Source of the DNA: Thiogranum sp.
GTDB taxonomy: Bacteria; Pseudomonadota; Gammaproteobacteria; DSM-19610
Assembly (NCBI GenBank): GCA_030148805.1
Contig: JASBSS010000035.1
Location: 62,001-126,000 of the forward strand
DNA length: 64,000 nt
Reading direction: 5' to 3'
Under the pieces are notes generated by a model. That model saw nothing but the letters and a program-made list of their open reading frames with translations. It was not told the origin of the DNA and did not search any database. The position numbers and the translations under genes were made by a program. Positions 25,537-34,963 of this stretch are shown one piece after another. Each line of letters opens with the position of its first letter. Position 1 is the stretch's first letter.

Positions 25537-26913
25537 GTGGACGGCGTAATGGCGCTGTACCTGTTTGGCAGCGTCTTCATCGTGCTGCTGGCCGGTTACC
25601 CGGTGGCCTTCTCGCTGGCCGGCACCGCCTTGGCGTTTGCCTTCATCGGCGAGTGGACCGGCACCTTCGACGCCGCGTTCCTGCAGGCCTTGCCCAACCG
25701 CCTCTACGGCATCATGACCAACGAAACCCTGGTGGCGGTGCCGCTGTTCGTCTTCATGGGCGTGATGCTGGAGCGCTCGCGCATTGCCGAGAACCTGCTC
25801 GAGACCATGGCGGGCATGTTCGGCCGGGTACGCGGCGGACTGGGTTTCTCGGTAACGCTGGTCGGTATGCTGCTGGCGGCGAGCACCGGCATCGTCGGCG
25901 CGACCGTGGTGACCATGGGCCTGCTGTCGCTGCCGACCATGCTCAAGCGCGGTTACGACCCGCGCCTCGCCACCGGCACCATCTGCGCCTCGGGAACGTT
26001 GGGACAGATCATCCCGCCGTCGATCGTGCTGGTACTGCTCGGCGATGTGCTGTCCTCGGCCTATCAACAGGCGCAGCTCAATCAAGGCATCTTTTCGCCG
26101 AAAACCGTCTCCGTCGGCGATCTGTTCGCCGGCGCGCTGCTGCCCGGCCTGCTGCTGGTCGGTCTCTACCTCGGGTATCTGGTACTGGTTTCGCTGCTGC
26201 GCCCGGCGGCGATGCCTGTCCCCCTGGCCGAGGCGCAGCAGCGACGCAGCGGCCTGGATGCCCTGCATGCGCTGGTGGCGCCGCTGCTGTTGATCCTCGC
26301 CGTGCTGGGCTCGATCCTGGGCGGTTTGGCCACACCGACAGAAGCCGCCTCGGTGGGCGCGATCGGCGCCATGCTGCTGGCCGCCGTGCGCCGCCAACTG
26401 GATCTCGCCGTGCTGCGCGAGGTGGTCCTGAGCACCCTGAAGGTCAGCAGCATGGTGTTTCTCATCCTGATCGGCGCGTCGGTGTTCTCGCTGGTGTTCC
26501 GCGGTTTCGGCGGCGATATCCTGATCGAGGATCTGCTGACGCAGTTACCTGGGGGCGTTTTCGGTGCCCTGCTGGCGGTCATGCTGGCGATGTTCCTGCT
26601 CGGTTTCGTGCTGGATTTCATCGAAATCACGTTCGTCGTGGTGCCGATCGTCGGCCCGATACTGTTGGCGATGGGGCTGGACCCGGTGTGGCTGGGAATC
26701 ATGATCGCCATCAATCTGCAAACGTCGTTCCTGACGCCGCCATTCGGCTTTGCACTGTTCTACTTGCGCGGCGTGGCGCCGGCGGAAGTGACCACCGCGG
26801 ACATCTACCGCGGCGTGATGCCGTTTATCGTCATTCAGCTGATCGCACTCGGCCTGTTGGCGCTGTGGCCGTCGCTCGCCACCTGGCTGCCGGAACAGCT
26901 CTATCCCGGCTGA
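25537..26913 (+). CDS. TRAP transporter large permease, DctM family
   Basis: A protein of 458 residues, a highly hydrophobic DctM/SiaM-type subunit with about 12 helices, which forms the translocation pathway. Family-typical stretches are VPLFVFMGVMLERS, TGIVGATVVTMGLLSLPTML and GTICASGTLGQIIPPSIVLV. The GTG at 25537 has GAAGGG at a proper distance; the ATG at 25549 is an alternative. The convergent gene for the binding protein lies 30 bp further on. Confidence 0.9.
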   Translation: MDGVMALYLFGSVFIVLLAGYPVAFSLAGTALAFAFIGEWTGTFDAAFLQALPNRLYGIMTNETLVAVPLFVFMGVMLERSRIAENLLETMAGMFGRVRGGLGFSVTLVGMLLAASTGIVGATVVTMGLLSLPTMLKRGYDPRLATGTICASGTLGQIIPPSIVLVLLGDVLSSAYQQAQLNQGIFSPKTVSVGDLFAGALLPGLLLVGLYLGYLVLVSLLRPAAMPVPLAEAQQRRSGLDALHALVAPLLLILAVLGSILGGLATPTEAASVGAIGAMLLAAVRRQLDLAVLREVVLSTLKVSSMVFLILIGASVFSLVFRGFGGDILIEDLLTQLPGGVFGALLAVMLAMFLLGFVLDFIEITFVVVPIVGPILLAMGLDPVWLGIMIAINLQTSFLTPPFGFALFYLRGVAPAEVTTADIYRGVMPFIVIQLIALGLLALWPSLATWLPEQLYPG

Positions 26914-26943
26914 GACCGGCCGACCGATCGAGTCCTTTTAAGA

Positions 26944-28083
26944 CTAATTCTTGATGCCGGCACGCGCATCCAGGTAGGCCCGCTCGGACACGTTGCTCCA
27001 GGCCGTGACCTGTTCGCGAAAATCACGAAAAGCGCTGTATACGCGCCGCGATTGCTCATCCTTGGCCGCGACCTCGGCGACGACCTCGTCCGACAATGTC
27101 TTGAGATGCTGCAGGACTTCGTCCGGCAGCGCCCTGAGTTCGACGTGATGCTCGTCGACCAACGTCTTCAAGGCCTGGTTGTTGCGCGCATTGTACTCGG
27201 CCAGCATGTCCTGATTGGCGATGCGCGCGGCGCCGCGCACGATGGCCCGCAGTTCCGGGGACAGGGCCTCGAAAGCCTGCTTGTTGACCATGCACTCTAA
27301 CGTGGTACCGGGTTCGTGCCAGCCCGGGTAGTAATAGTATTTGGCGGCTTTGTACAAACCGAAAGCCAGATCGTTGTAGGGCCCGACCCATTCGGTCGCA
27401 TCGATGGCGCCCGACTGCAAGGAGGTGAACAGCTCGCCGCCGGGCAGGCTCACCGGCACCCCGCCGGCCCGCGCCAATACCTCTCCACCAAGGCCGGGGA
27501 TGCGCATTTTTAAACCTTTCAAATCGTCCAGCGTCTTGATTTCGCGATTGAACCAACCCGCCATCTGCACCCCGGTGTTGCCACAGGCCAGGGGGACCAA
27601 TCCAAAGGGCGCATAGGTCTCTTCCCACAGCTGCATGCCTCCGCCGTGGTACAACCAGGCGTTCATCTCATCGGCGGTCAAGCCAAAGGGAACCGCGGCG
27701 AAAAACTGCGCCGCCTCGCTTTTACCCTTCCAGTAGTAGGCCGCGCCGTGGCCGAGCTGCGCGGTGCCGCGGGAGACGGCGTCGAACACCTCGAAGGCCG
27801 GCACCAGCTCCTTGGCGCCATAGACCTTGACTTCGATACGCCCGCCGCTCAGTTGCGTGACCAGTTCGGCGAAATAATTGGCCCCGGTGCCTAGGCCGGG
27901 AAAATTCTTTGGCCAGGTGGTGACCATTTTCCACTTGACGGTCTGCGCACGCTGACCGGCCTGCGGCGCGCTCGGCGTGGCCTGCGAGGCGGGAGCCTGG
28001 GGCTTGCAGGCGGCCGCCGCCAGGCCAGCGCCTGCCATGACGGCGCCGCTGCCGAGGCGTCCGAGAAACTGTCTTCTTTTCAT
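26944..28083 (-). CDS. TRAP transporter substrate-binding protein, DctP/TakP-like
   Basis: A protein of 379 residues. The N-terminus has a twin-arginine motif (MKRRQFLGRLGSG) and a lipobox with Cys26 (LAAAAC-KPQ), so it is probably a Tat-exported lipoprotein. The body matches the alpha-keto-acid-binding TakP branch of DctP: the invariant Arg in LKMRIPGLGGEVL, and GGELFTSLQSGAIDATEW with Glu-Trp. It would deliver small organic acids to the DctQM membrane pair. It lies on the opposite strand, convergent to dctQM, rather than in the usual P-Q-M operon. Confidence 0.88.
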   Translation of the reverse strand: MKRRQFLGRLGSGAVMAGAGLAAAACKPQAPASQATPSAPQAGQRAQTVKWKMVTTWPKNFPGLGTGANYFAELVTQLSGGRIEVKVYGAKELVPAFEVFDAVSRGTAQLGHGAAYYWKGKSEAAQFFAAVPFGLTADEMNAWLYHGGGMQLWEETYAPFGLVPLACGNTGVQMAGWFNREIKTLDDLKGLKMRIPGLGGEVLARAGGVPVSLPGGELFTSLQSGAIDATEWVGPYNDLAFGLYKAAKYYYYPGWHEPGTTLECMVNKQAFEALSPELRAIVRGAARIANQDMLAEYNARNNQALKTLVDEHHVELRALPDEVLQHLKTLSDEVVAEVAAKDEQSRRVYSAFRDFREQVTAWSNVSERAYLDARAGIKN

Positions 28084-28281
28084 ATTGACCTCCGGGTGGC
28101 GCGGGCTATTGTACGAAAATGCCCCGCAGGGATAGGAATAAATTTATCATTGCATTTATCTAGGTTTATGCCATTATTCTACATAATTGATCGAGAATAA
28201 GCTGTATCGCACCGCAATATATACTATTTTTGCAGGCATCAAGACGGCAGATCGGGCCCGGCCCGCGAACTCGAGGGACTC

Positions 28282-31164
28282 ATGCTGGATGCACCTGAGC
28301 GCACAGGCGCCCGCTTCTCTATTTTATTGTTTCTGGGCTTCCTGGTAACACCGCTGGCGGGGTTCGGCGCCGCGGTGTTGTTCGGCATTCTGCAGCCCTG
28401 GCAGCTCCAGGCTCTCCTGGCTGCGGGCTTGGTGCCGGCCTTTTCGCTCTCGCTGGTGTTTTTCTCCCTCTACCAGCTGCAACGCCTGATCACGCCGTTG
28501 ATCACCTGGGTGCTGCAAAACCCTGCCGGGGGCAATGCGCCGACGCACCTTCACCGTCTGGTTCAACGCTACAGCCGCAACTTCTGGGCGCTGATGTCGG
28601 TGCATGTGATCGTGGCGCCGGTGCTGGTGTACTGGAGCCTGGACGGCGGCATCAGCGCGGAAAATCACCTTGCCCTGGGCCAGTTCGCCCTGTTGCAACT
28701 GATCACCACGGCATTGGTGGGCACGCCGGCGTTCCTGTTCGGCCTGCATCAGCTGGGCAAACTCACCGGCCACCTGAGCCTGGAACGGATTCACGTCAGC
28801 CTGAAATCGCGCACCCTGTTGCTGGCCGGCGTCGTGCCGCTGCTCTCCTACGCGCTGTTGGCGCACTATCACTGGCTGCGCACCGGCACGCTGGACGACG
28901 GCTACCTGATAACCTGGGCGGCGCTGGGCATTATCACCCTGACCATCTGCCTGCTGGCGATCCGCTCGACCCGGCAGGCGCTGCAACCCTTTCACGAGCT
29001 GTTCAGCCGCAGTGGCGCGTCCACGCACGAGGAACTGGCCCGCCTGCGCCCCGCCTCCACCGATGAAATCGGTCATCTGACACAGACGCTGGGAAAAGTG
29101 TTTCAACGCCTGGGCGACCAGGAAACCCACATGCGGGCGATTGTCGATACCGCCGCCGAAGGCATCATCGTGGTCGACGAGGATGGCCTGATAGACACCT
29201 TCAATCCGGCGGCGGAGCGCTTGTTCGGATATCTGGCCCAGGAAATCCGCGGCCGCCACCTGGCGACGCTGCTGCCACAGGTGTTCGAGGTGCGCCAACG
29301 CATAGACGCCCATGTGGATGAACGCGAAGTCGAGGCACGCCATCGCAACGCGTCGGTGATCCAGGTATCGCTGAAAGTTTCCGACATGGCCATCAGCGGC
29401 AAGGTGATGTTCACCTGCCTGGTGGCCGACATCACCCAACGCAAGCTGGCCGAACGCGAATTGCTCAACGCCGAATCGCGTTACCGGGCGTTGGTCGAAA
29501 CGGCTCACGATCTGGTCTGGAGCATGGACCCCGAAGGCCGCTGGAGTTATCTCAACTCCGCCTCGCGAATGATCTACGGGCGCGAACCCGAGCAAATGCT
29601 GGGACGCGCCATGGCCGAATTCTGCGCCGCCGACAACCTGGCCGCCGACCAACAGGCCTTTCAACAATTGCTCGCGGGCAAGGATCTCTATCAGTACGAG
29701 ACCATCCACCTGGACAAGGAGGGCAACCGGCGACAGATAAGCTTCAACGCCAAGGCCCACCTGGACACCGACGGGCGCGTGATCCAGGTCAGCGGCACGG
29801 CACGCGATGTCACCGACCAGAAGGCGTTCCATCAGCAGCTCACCTATCAGGCCGAGCACGATGCGCTCACGCGCCTGTTCAACCGGCATTATTTTCAGCA
29901 GGAACTCGAGCGCACCGTGGCCCGGGTACTGCGCAATCCCAGCATTACCTGCGCGTTGTTCTATATCGATCTCGACCAGTTCAAGTACATCAACGACACG
30001 CTCGGACACGCCGCCGGCGATACGCTGCTGGTGGAGGTCACCCAGCTGCTGCTCTCGCACGTGCGCGACGGCGATCTGCTGGCACGCTTTGGCGGCGATG
30101 AATTCACGCTGCTGCTGTATAACATCAACACCGCCGATGTCATGTCGGCCGCCGAGCATTTTCATCGCCTGTTCGAAAATTATGTCTTCATGCAGGACGG
30201 CAAGAATTTCAACATCAGCTGCAGCATCGGCGCGACCTTGATCGACGCGTTCGTGGAATCGGCCGAGGAGGCGCTATCGCACGCCGATATCGCCTGCAAC
30301 CTGGCCAAGGCACAGGGCCGCAACCGCATCAAGCTCTACAATCCGGCCGACAGCGACAAGGCGGGCATGGCCGAGGACATGGGCTGGGCCTCGCGGGTGC
30401 GCGAAATGCTGGAGCACGATCGTTTCCAACTGGTCTATCAACCGATCATGGCGCTCAACAGCGACCAGGTGCAGGACTATGAAGTGCTGGTGCGCATGGT
30501 CTGCGACGACGGCGAAATCATTCTCCCCGGTGGCTTCATGCCGGCGGCCGAACGCTTCGGCCTGATCCACAGTGTGGACCGCTGGATCGTCAACCGCGCG
30601 CTAAACCACCTTTCACGGCTGCACCGTCAGGGCGAGGCGGTGCGCTTCTCGATCAATCTCTCGGGCAAGGCCTTCGAGGACACCAGCCTGCTGCCGATGA
30701 TCCAGGACCTGCTGGACGACTCCAACATCGATCCGTCGCGCGTGTGTTTCGAGATCACCGAAACGGCCGCCATCGCCAAGCTCTCGGCGGCGGAAAAGTT
30801 CATCGCCGCGCTGAAGGACATGGGCTGTCAGTTCGCCCTGGACGATTTCGGCTCGGGCTTTTCCTCCTTCACCTACCTCAAGCATCTGCCGGTGGACAAA
30901 CTGAAGATCGACGGCTCCTTCGTCCAGGGAATGGCGAGCAGCCAGATCGATCAGGCGATGGTGCAGTCGATGAATCAGGTGGCCCACGCCCTGGGCAAGC
31001 AAACCATCGCCGAGTACGTCGAGGACGACGCCACCCTGGGACTGTTGCGCGACTATGGCGTGGACTACGCGCAGGGGAACTATATCGGCAAACCCCGCGA
31101 GGCGCTCATGAACCTGACCCGCCTGCCAGTCAACCGGCTCCAGGTGGGCGGACATAGCGACTGA
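28282..31164 (+). CDS. Membrane-bound PAS-GGDEF-EAL cyclic-di-GMP protein
   Basis: A protein of 960 residues. Six hydrophobic helices occupy about 13-230, then a HAMP-like linker, two PAS domains (about 283-390 and 398-515), a GGDEF domain (about 525-690) and an EAL domain (about 705-950). The diguanylate cyclase motif GGDEF (604-608) and the inhibitory RxxD site (RDGD, 595-598) are intact. The phosphodiesterase motif reads E-V-L (734-736) rather than EAL, but the metal-binding NLSG, EITETA and DDFGSG motifs remain. It makes and/or degrades c-di-GMP in response to a signal at the membrane. It stands alone and ends 38 bp before nhaA. Confidence 0.92.
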   Translation: MLDAPERTGARFSILLFLGFLVTPLAGFGAAVLFGILQPWQLQALLAAGLVPAFSLSLVFFSLYQLQRLITPLITWVLQNPAGGNAPTHLHRLVQRYSRNFWALMSVHVIVAPVLVYWSLDGGISAENHLALGQFALLQLITTALVGTPAFLFGLHQLGKLTGHLSLERIHVSLKSRTLLLAGVVPLLSYALLAHYHWLRTGTLDDGYLITWAALGIITLTICLLAIRSTRQALQPFHELFSRSGASTHEELARLRPASTDEIGHLTQTLGKVFQRLGDQETHMRAIVDTAAEGIIVVDEDGLIDTFNPAAERLFGYLAQEIRGRHLATLLPQVFEVRQRIDAHVDEREVEARHRNASVIQVSLKVSDMAISGKVMFTCLVADITQRKLAERELLNAESRYRALVETAHDLVWSMDPEGRWSYLNSASRMIYGREPEQMLGRAMAEFCAADNLAADQQAFQQLLAGKDLYQYETIHLDKEGNRRQISFNAKAHLDTDGRVIQVSGTARDVTDQKAFHQQLTYQAEHDALTRLFNRHYFQQELERTVARVLRNPSITCALFYIDLDQFKYINDTLGHAAGDTLLVEVTQLLLSHVRDGDLLARFGGDEFTLLLYNINTADVMSAAEHFHRLFENYVFMQDGKNFNISCSIGATLIDAFVESAEEALSHADIACNLAKAQGRNRIKLYNPADSDKAGMAEDMGWASRVREMLEHDRFQLVYQPIMALNSDQVQDYEVLVRMVCDDGEIILPGGFMPAAERFGLIHSVDRWIVNRALNHLSRLHRQGEAVRFSINLSGKAFEDTSLLPMIQDLLDDSNIDPSRVCFEITETAAIAKLSAAEKFIAALKDMGCQFALDDFGSGFSSFTYLKHLPVDKLKIDGSFVQGMASSQIDQAMVQSMNQVAHALGKQTIAEYVEDDATLGLLRDYGVDYAQGNYIGKPREALMNLTRLPVNRLQVGGHSD

Positions 31165-31202
31165 CTCTTTAGCCCGGCCCCCTGCGTGGGTATGATAGGC
31201 GC

Positions 31203-32399
31203 ATGCTCTCCCCAATTCGCGATTTTCTTAAACTCGAAAGCGCCAGCGGCATTCTGCTGATCGCCGCTTCGGTGGTCGCCATGGCGCTGGCCAACTCGCC
31301 CTTCGCGGGTTCCTACATGCAGATTCTGGAGCTGCCGGTGGCGGTGCAGGTCGGGGCCCTGGAAATCGCCAAGCCCTTGTTGCTTTGGGTCAACGACGGC
31401 TTGATGGCGGTGTTTTTCTTTCTCATCGGCCTTGAGCTCAAGCGTGAATTCGTCGAGGGCGAGCTGTCCGACATGCGCAAGATCGCGCTGCCCGCCCTGG
31501 GCGCGGTCGGCGGCATGGCGCTGCCGGCGGCCATCTATCTGCTGATCAACCGCGGCGATCCGGTGGCGCTGAGCGGCTGGGCGATCCCGGCGGCCACCGA
31601 CATCGCTTTCGCCCTGGGCGTGCTCGCGCTCCTCGGCCCGCGCGTCCCCAACACCCTGAAGATCTTCCTGGTGTCGCTGGCGATCTTCGACGACATCGGC
31701 GCCATTGTCATCATCGCGCTTTTCTACACCGCCAATCTCTCGTTTACGGCGCTGTGGGTATCCCTGATCTGTATCGTGCTGTTGTCGCTGCTCAATTGGC
31801 GCGGCGCCATGAGTGTCAGTCTGTACATCATGGTCGGCATCGTGATGTGGGTGGCGCTGTTGAAGTCGGGCATCCACGCCACCCTGGCCGGCATCATACT
31901 GGCGATGTTCATCCCCATGACCAAGGAGGCCGACTGCGGCCGCTCGCCGCTGCATGAGATGGAGCACGACCTGCATGGCGCGGTCTCCTTTGTCATCCTG
32001 CCGCTGTTCGCCTTTGTCAACGCCGGCGTTCCACTCCACGGCATGACCCCCGACGATCTGCTCGGCCCGGTGCCGGTCGGCATCGCCCTGGGCCTGTTGC
32101 TCGGTAAACAGTTGGGCGTGTTCGGCCTGTGTTACATCGGCATCAAGCTCGGTCTGGCGAAATTGCCCGCTGGCGTGAGCTGGGGGTCGTTCTATGGCGT
32201 GGCGATCCTTTGCGGGATCGGGTTCACCATGAGCCTGTTCATCGGTTCCCTGGCCTTCGAGAGGGCCGGGCCGCCGTACGTGGATCAAAACCGTATCGGC
32301 ATCCTGGCCGGCTCCTTCCTCTCGGCCGTGTTGGGGTATTTCTGGCTGAGCCGCAGCCTGCCGCGCCCGCCGCGGACAGCGCCAGAGAACGCCTCCTAG
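31203..32399 (+). CDS. nhaA: Na+/H+ antiporter NhaA
   Basis: A protein of 398 residues with about 12 membrane helices. The paired ion-binding aspartates are in FLVSLAIFDDIGAIVIIALF. Other NhaA marks are the N-terminal LKLESASGILLI, IPAATDIAFALGVLALLG and GIGFTMSLFIGSLAF. It exports Na+ in exchange for protons and controls pH and salt tolerance. The last four bases (CTAG) are shared with the stop codon of uvrD on the other strand. Confidence 0.96.
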   Translation: MLSPIRDFLKLESASGILLIAASVVAMALANSPFAGSYMQILELPVAVQVGALEIAKPLLLWVNDGLMAVFFFLIGLELKREFVEGELSDMRKIALPALGAVGGMALPAAIYLLINRGDPVALSGWAIPAATDIAFALGVLALLGPRVPNTLKIFLVSLAIFDDIGAIVIIALFYTANLSFTALWVSLICIVLLSLLNWRGAMSVSLYIMVGIVMWVALLKSGIHATLAGIILAMFIPMTKEADCGRSPLHEMEHDLHGAVSFVILPLFAFVNAGVPLHGMTPDDLLGPVPVGIALGLLLGKQLGVFGLCYIGIKLGLAKLPAGVSWGSFYGVAILCGIGFTMSLFIGSLAFERAGPPYVDQNRIGILAGSFLSAVLGYFWLSRSLPRPPRTAPENAS

Positions 32400-34564
32400 G
32401 CCGGTTGCAGGTTGGCATAAGCGACCACCAACCACTTGGTACCCGCTGTTTCGAAGTTGACCTGGACGCGCGCATGCGCGCCCTGGCCTTCGTAATTCAA
32501 CACCACCCCTTCACCGAAGGTGCCATGCTGCACGCGCTGGCCCAGCCCCAATCCGGTGACCGGTTCGGGCTGCAGCGAAGCGTTCGCCACCGCCCCGGCA
32601 TAGGGACGGCTGACCTGGATACGCGGGCGGATCTCGGCGACCAGCGGGGCGGGAATCTCGTGAATGAAACGCGACGGCATGCAATAGGCTTCGCTGCCGT
32701 GCAGCCGCCGATGCTCGGCATATGACAGCGTCAGGCGTTTGCGCGCGCGGGTGATGCCGACATAACACAGGCGGCGTTCTTCTTCCAGACGACCCGGTTC
32801 CTCCACGGAACGCTGGTGGGGGAACAACCCCTCCTCCAGGCCGCACAGAAAAACTTCGTCGAACTCCAGACCCTTGGCCGAGTGTAGGGTCATCAATTGC
32901 ACGCAGTCCTGCCATTGATCCGCCTGGCCCTCGCCGGCTTCCAGGGCCGCGTGCGAGAGGAAGGCCGCCAAAGGCTCCAGTTCGGTATCCACGTCGCTCT
33001 CGTATTCGAACTCGCGCGCGGCATTGACCAGCTCGTCGAGGTTCTCCAGGCGCGCCTGGCCCTTCTCGCCTTTCTCCTTGGCGTAATGCGCCTTCAGGGC
33101 CGCGGCCTGAATCACCTGCTCGACCTGCTCGCCCAGCTCCAGCCCGCCCAGGGATTCCGCCAAGCTATCGATGGTGTGGAGAAAAGCGCCGAGGGCGTTG
33201 CGCGCGCGCGCATTGAGCGTGTCACCCTGTTGCAAACCGCTGGCCGCCGCCCACAACGAAACCTTGTCCAGGCGTGCCCGGTCGCGTATCTCGGCGAGCG
33301 TGCGTTCGCCGAGTCCGCGCGGCGGCTGGTTGACGATGCGGTCGAACGACGCGTCGTCCTCACGGTTCTCGCACAGCCGCATGTAGGCCAGCGCGTCTTT
33401 GATTTCCTGGCGCTCGAAGAACCGCAGGCCGCCGTAGACACGATAAGGGATGGCCGTTTGCAGCAGGCGTTCCTCGAATACCCGCGACTGTGCATTGGAG
33501 CGGTACAGAATGGCGATGTCGCTGCGGGCGGACCCCTCGTCTACCAGCGACTGGATCTGCTCGACGACAAAGCGCGCCTCGTCGTGCTCGTTGAGCGCCG
33601 CGTACAGGCGCAGCGGTTCGCCTTCGCCACGATCGGTCCAGAGATTCTTTCCCAGGCGCCCGTCGTTATGCGCGATCAACGCATTCGCGGCTTTTAGGAT
33701 AGCGCCGGTGGAGCGGTAGTTCTGTTCCAGGCGCAACACCCGGGCGCCGGGGAAATCGCGCTCGAAACGCTGCAGGTTTTCGACCCGCGCTCCGCGCCAG
33801 CCGTAGATCGACTGGTCGTCGTCGCCCACCATGGTAACGCGGCCGCTCTCGCCTGCCAGCAACCGCAACCAGGCGTACTGAATGGTGTTGGTGTCCTGGA
33901 ATTCGTCCACCAGAATGTGTTGAAAGCGCTGCTGGTAGTGCGCCAGCAACGACGGATTGTGCAGCCACAGTTCGTGGGCACGCAGCAGCAATTCGGCGAA
34001 ATCGACCAGACCCGAGCGGCGACACAGCTCCTCGTAGGCCTCGTAGACGGCCAGCTGCTGGCGCAAGAAGGGGTCGCCCTTGTGTTCGATGTGCTGCGGC
34101 CGCTGGCCCTCGTCCTTGCGCGCGTTGATGAACCACTGCAGCTGGCGCGGTGGCCAGCGGCTTTCGTCCAACTCCATGGCCTTGAGGATGCGGCGGATGA
34201 CGCGGTACTGATCGTCGGAGTCCAAGACCTGGAACGCCTGCGCCAGACCGGCCTCCTGCCAGTGGGCGCGCAACAGCCGATGCGCCAGCCCATGAAAGGT
34301 ACCCACCCACATCCCCCGGGTCGGCACCCCGACCAGCTGCTCGATACGCCCGCGCATCTCGCCGGCCGCCTTGTTGGTGAAAGTCACTGCCAGGATACCG
34401 TAGGGCGAGAGGTTCTCGACCTGGATCAGCCAGGCGACCCGATGCACCAGCACCCGCGTTTTCCCGCTGCCCGCGCCCGCCAGGACGAGCAAGGGGTGTT
34501 GGCCGGCGGTGACGGCTTCGCGCTGGGCATCGTTCAGCGGATCTATGATGAAGGACACGTCCAT
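32396..34564 (-). CDS. uvrD: DNA helicase II
   Basis: A protein of 722 residues, a superfamily 1A 3'-5' helicase acting in nucleotide excision and mismatch repair. Motif I is LAGAGSGKTRVLVHRVAWLI, motif Ia TFTNKAAGEM, motif II ILVDEFQDTN, motif III VGDDDQSIYGWRGA, motif V TLHSAKGLEFDEVFLCG and motif VI YVGITRARKRL. The ATG at 34564 (MDVSFIIDPLNDAQREAV) matches the usual start. No LexA box was seen upstream. It converges with nhaA. Confidence 0.96.
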   Translation of the reverse strand: MDVSFIIDPLNDAQREAVTAGQHPLLVLAGAGSGKTRVLVHRVAWLIQVENLSPYGILAVTFTNKAAGEMRGRIEQLVGVPTRGMWVGTFHGLAHRLLRAHWQEAGLAQAFQVLDSDDQYRVIRRILKAMELDESRWPPRQLQWFINARKDEGQRPQHIEHKGDPFLRQQLAVYEAYEELCRRSGLVDFAELLLRAHELWLHNPSLLAHYQQRFQHILVDEFQDTNTIQYAWLRLLAGESGRVTMVGDDDQSIYGWRGARVENLQRFERDFPGARVLRLEQNYRSTGAILKAANALIAHNDGRLGKNLWTDRGEGEPLRLYAALNEHDEARFVVEQIQSLVDEGSARSDIAILYRSNAQSRVFEERLLQTAIPYRVYGGLRFFERQEIKDALAYMRLCENREDDASFDRIVNQPPRGLGERTLAEIRDRARLDKVSLWAAASGLQQGDTLNARARNALGAFLHTIDSLAESLGGLELGEQVEQVIQAAALKAHYAKEKGEKGQARLENLDELVNAAREFEYESDVDTELEPLAAFLSHAALEAGEGQADQWQDCVQLMTLHSAKGLEFDEVFLCGLEEGLFPHQRSVEEPGRLEEERRLCYVGITRARKRLTLSYAEHRRLHGSEAYCMPSRFIHEIPAPLVAEIRPRIQVSRPYAGAVANASLQPEPVTGLGLGQRVQHGTFGEGVVLNYEGQGAHARVQVNFETAGTKWLVVAYANLQPA

Positions 34565-34699
34565 GCGTGCCATTCTATCAAAGCCGCCGAGACCGCAGCG
34601 GCAAAATGCCCAATTTCCGCCGGGTTTAATTTCCGTCGGCGCGGGACTAGCATTTTCAGCCTGTCGACACAATTTGCACTAGCGATAAAGGAGGCCCCT

Positions 34700-34906
34700 A
34701 TGTCCCAAGGCATTGAACCTCATGACAGCAGTGAACCCGGCTACATCGTCGCCTGGCGATCGAAGAAGAAATTCGAGGCCGGCAAATTTCTCGATGAGGT
34801 GTTGACCTTCGGCCAGGCGCGCGAGAAAGCCGCCAGCCTGAGCGCCGGAGATCCGGAAAAAACCTACTGGGCGGAAGCCCAACCGCAACGCTTCGAACCG
34901 CACTAG
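34700..34906 (+). CDS. Small protein of unknown function (68 aa)
   Basis: A 68-residue hydrophilic protein with a very good ribosome binding site (AAAGGAGG, 5-6 bp before the ATG). It has a compact alpha/beta look: GYIVAWRSKKKFEAGKFLDE, then AREKAASLSAGDPEKTYWAE. It is divergent from uvrD and 58 bp before rsmJ. No domain is recognised. Confidence 0.6.
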   Translation: MSQGIEPHDSSEPGYIVAWRSKKKFEAGKFLDEVLTFGQAREKAASLSAGDPEKTYWAEAQPQRFEPH

Positions 34907-34963
34907 GCGCGTAGACGCACCCGTCGCCGGCCAATCGCCGGCGACGGGTGATACACTGCTCGC

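Noticed and set aside
25530..26954. 474-codon frame overlapping dctM in another frame
   Set aside because: Arg/Gly/Pro-rich product, while the dctM frame has clear membrane helices and family motifs.
28324..30165. 613-codon open frame antisense to the GGDEF/EAL gene
   Set aside because: A codon-bias shadow of the real gene, with Gln/Arg/His-rich low-complexity product.
34637..34652. Sigma-54 promoter before the 68-residue gene
   Set aside because: Spacing is right but three informative positions differ, including both T of the -24/-12 elements; too weak to annotate.
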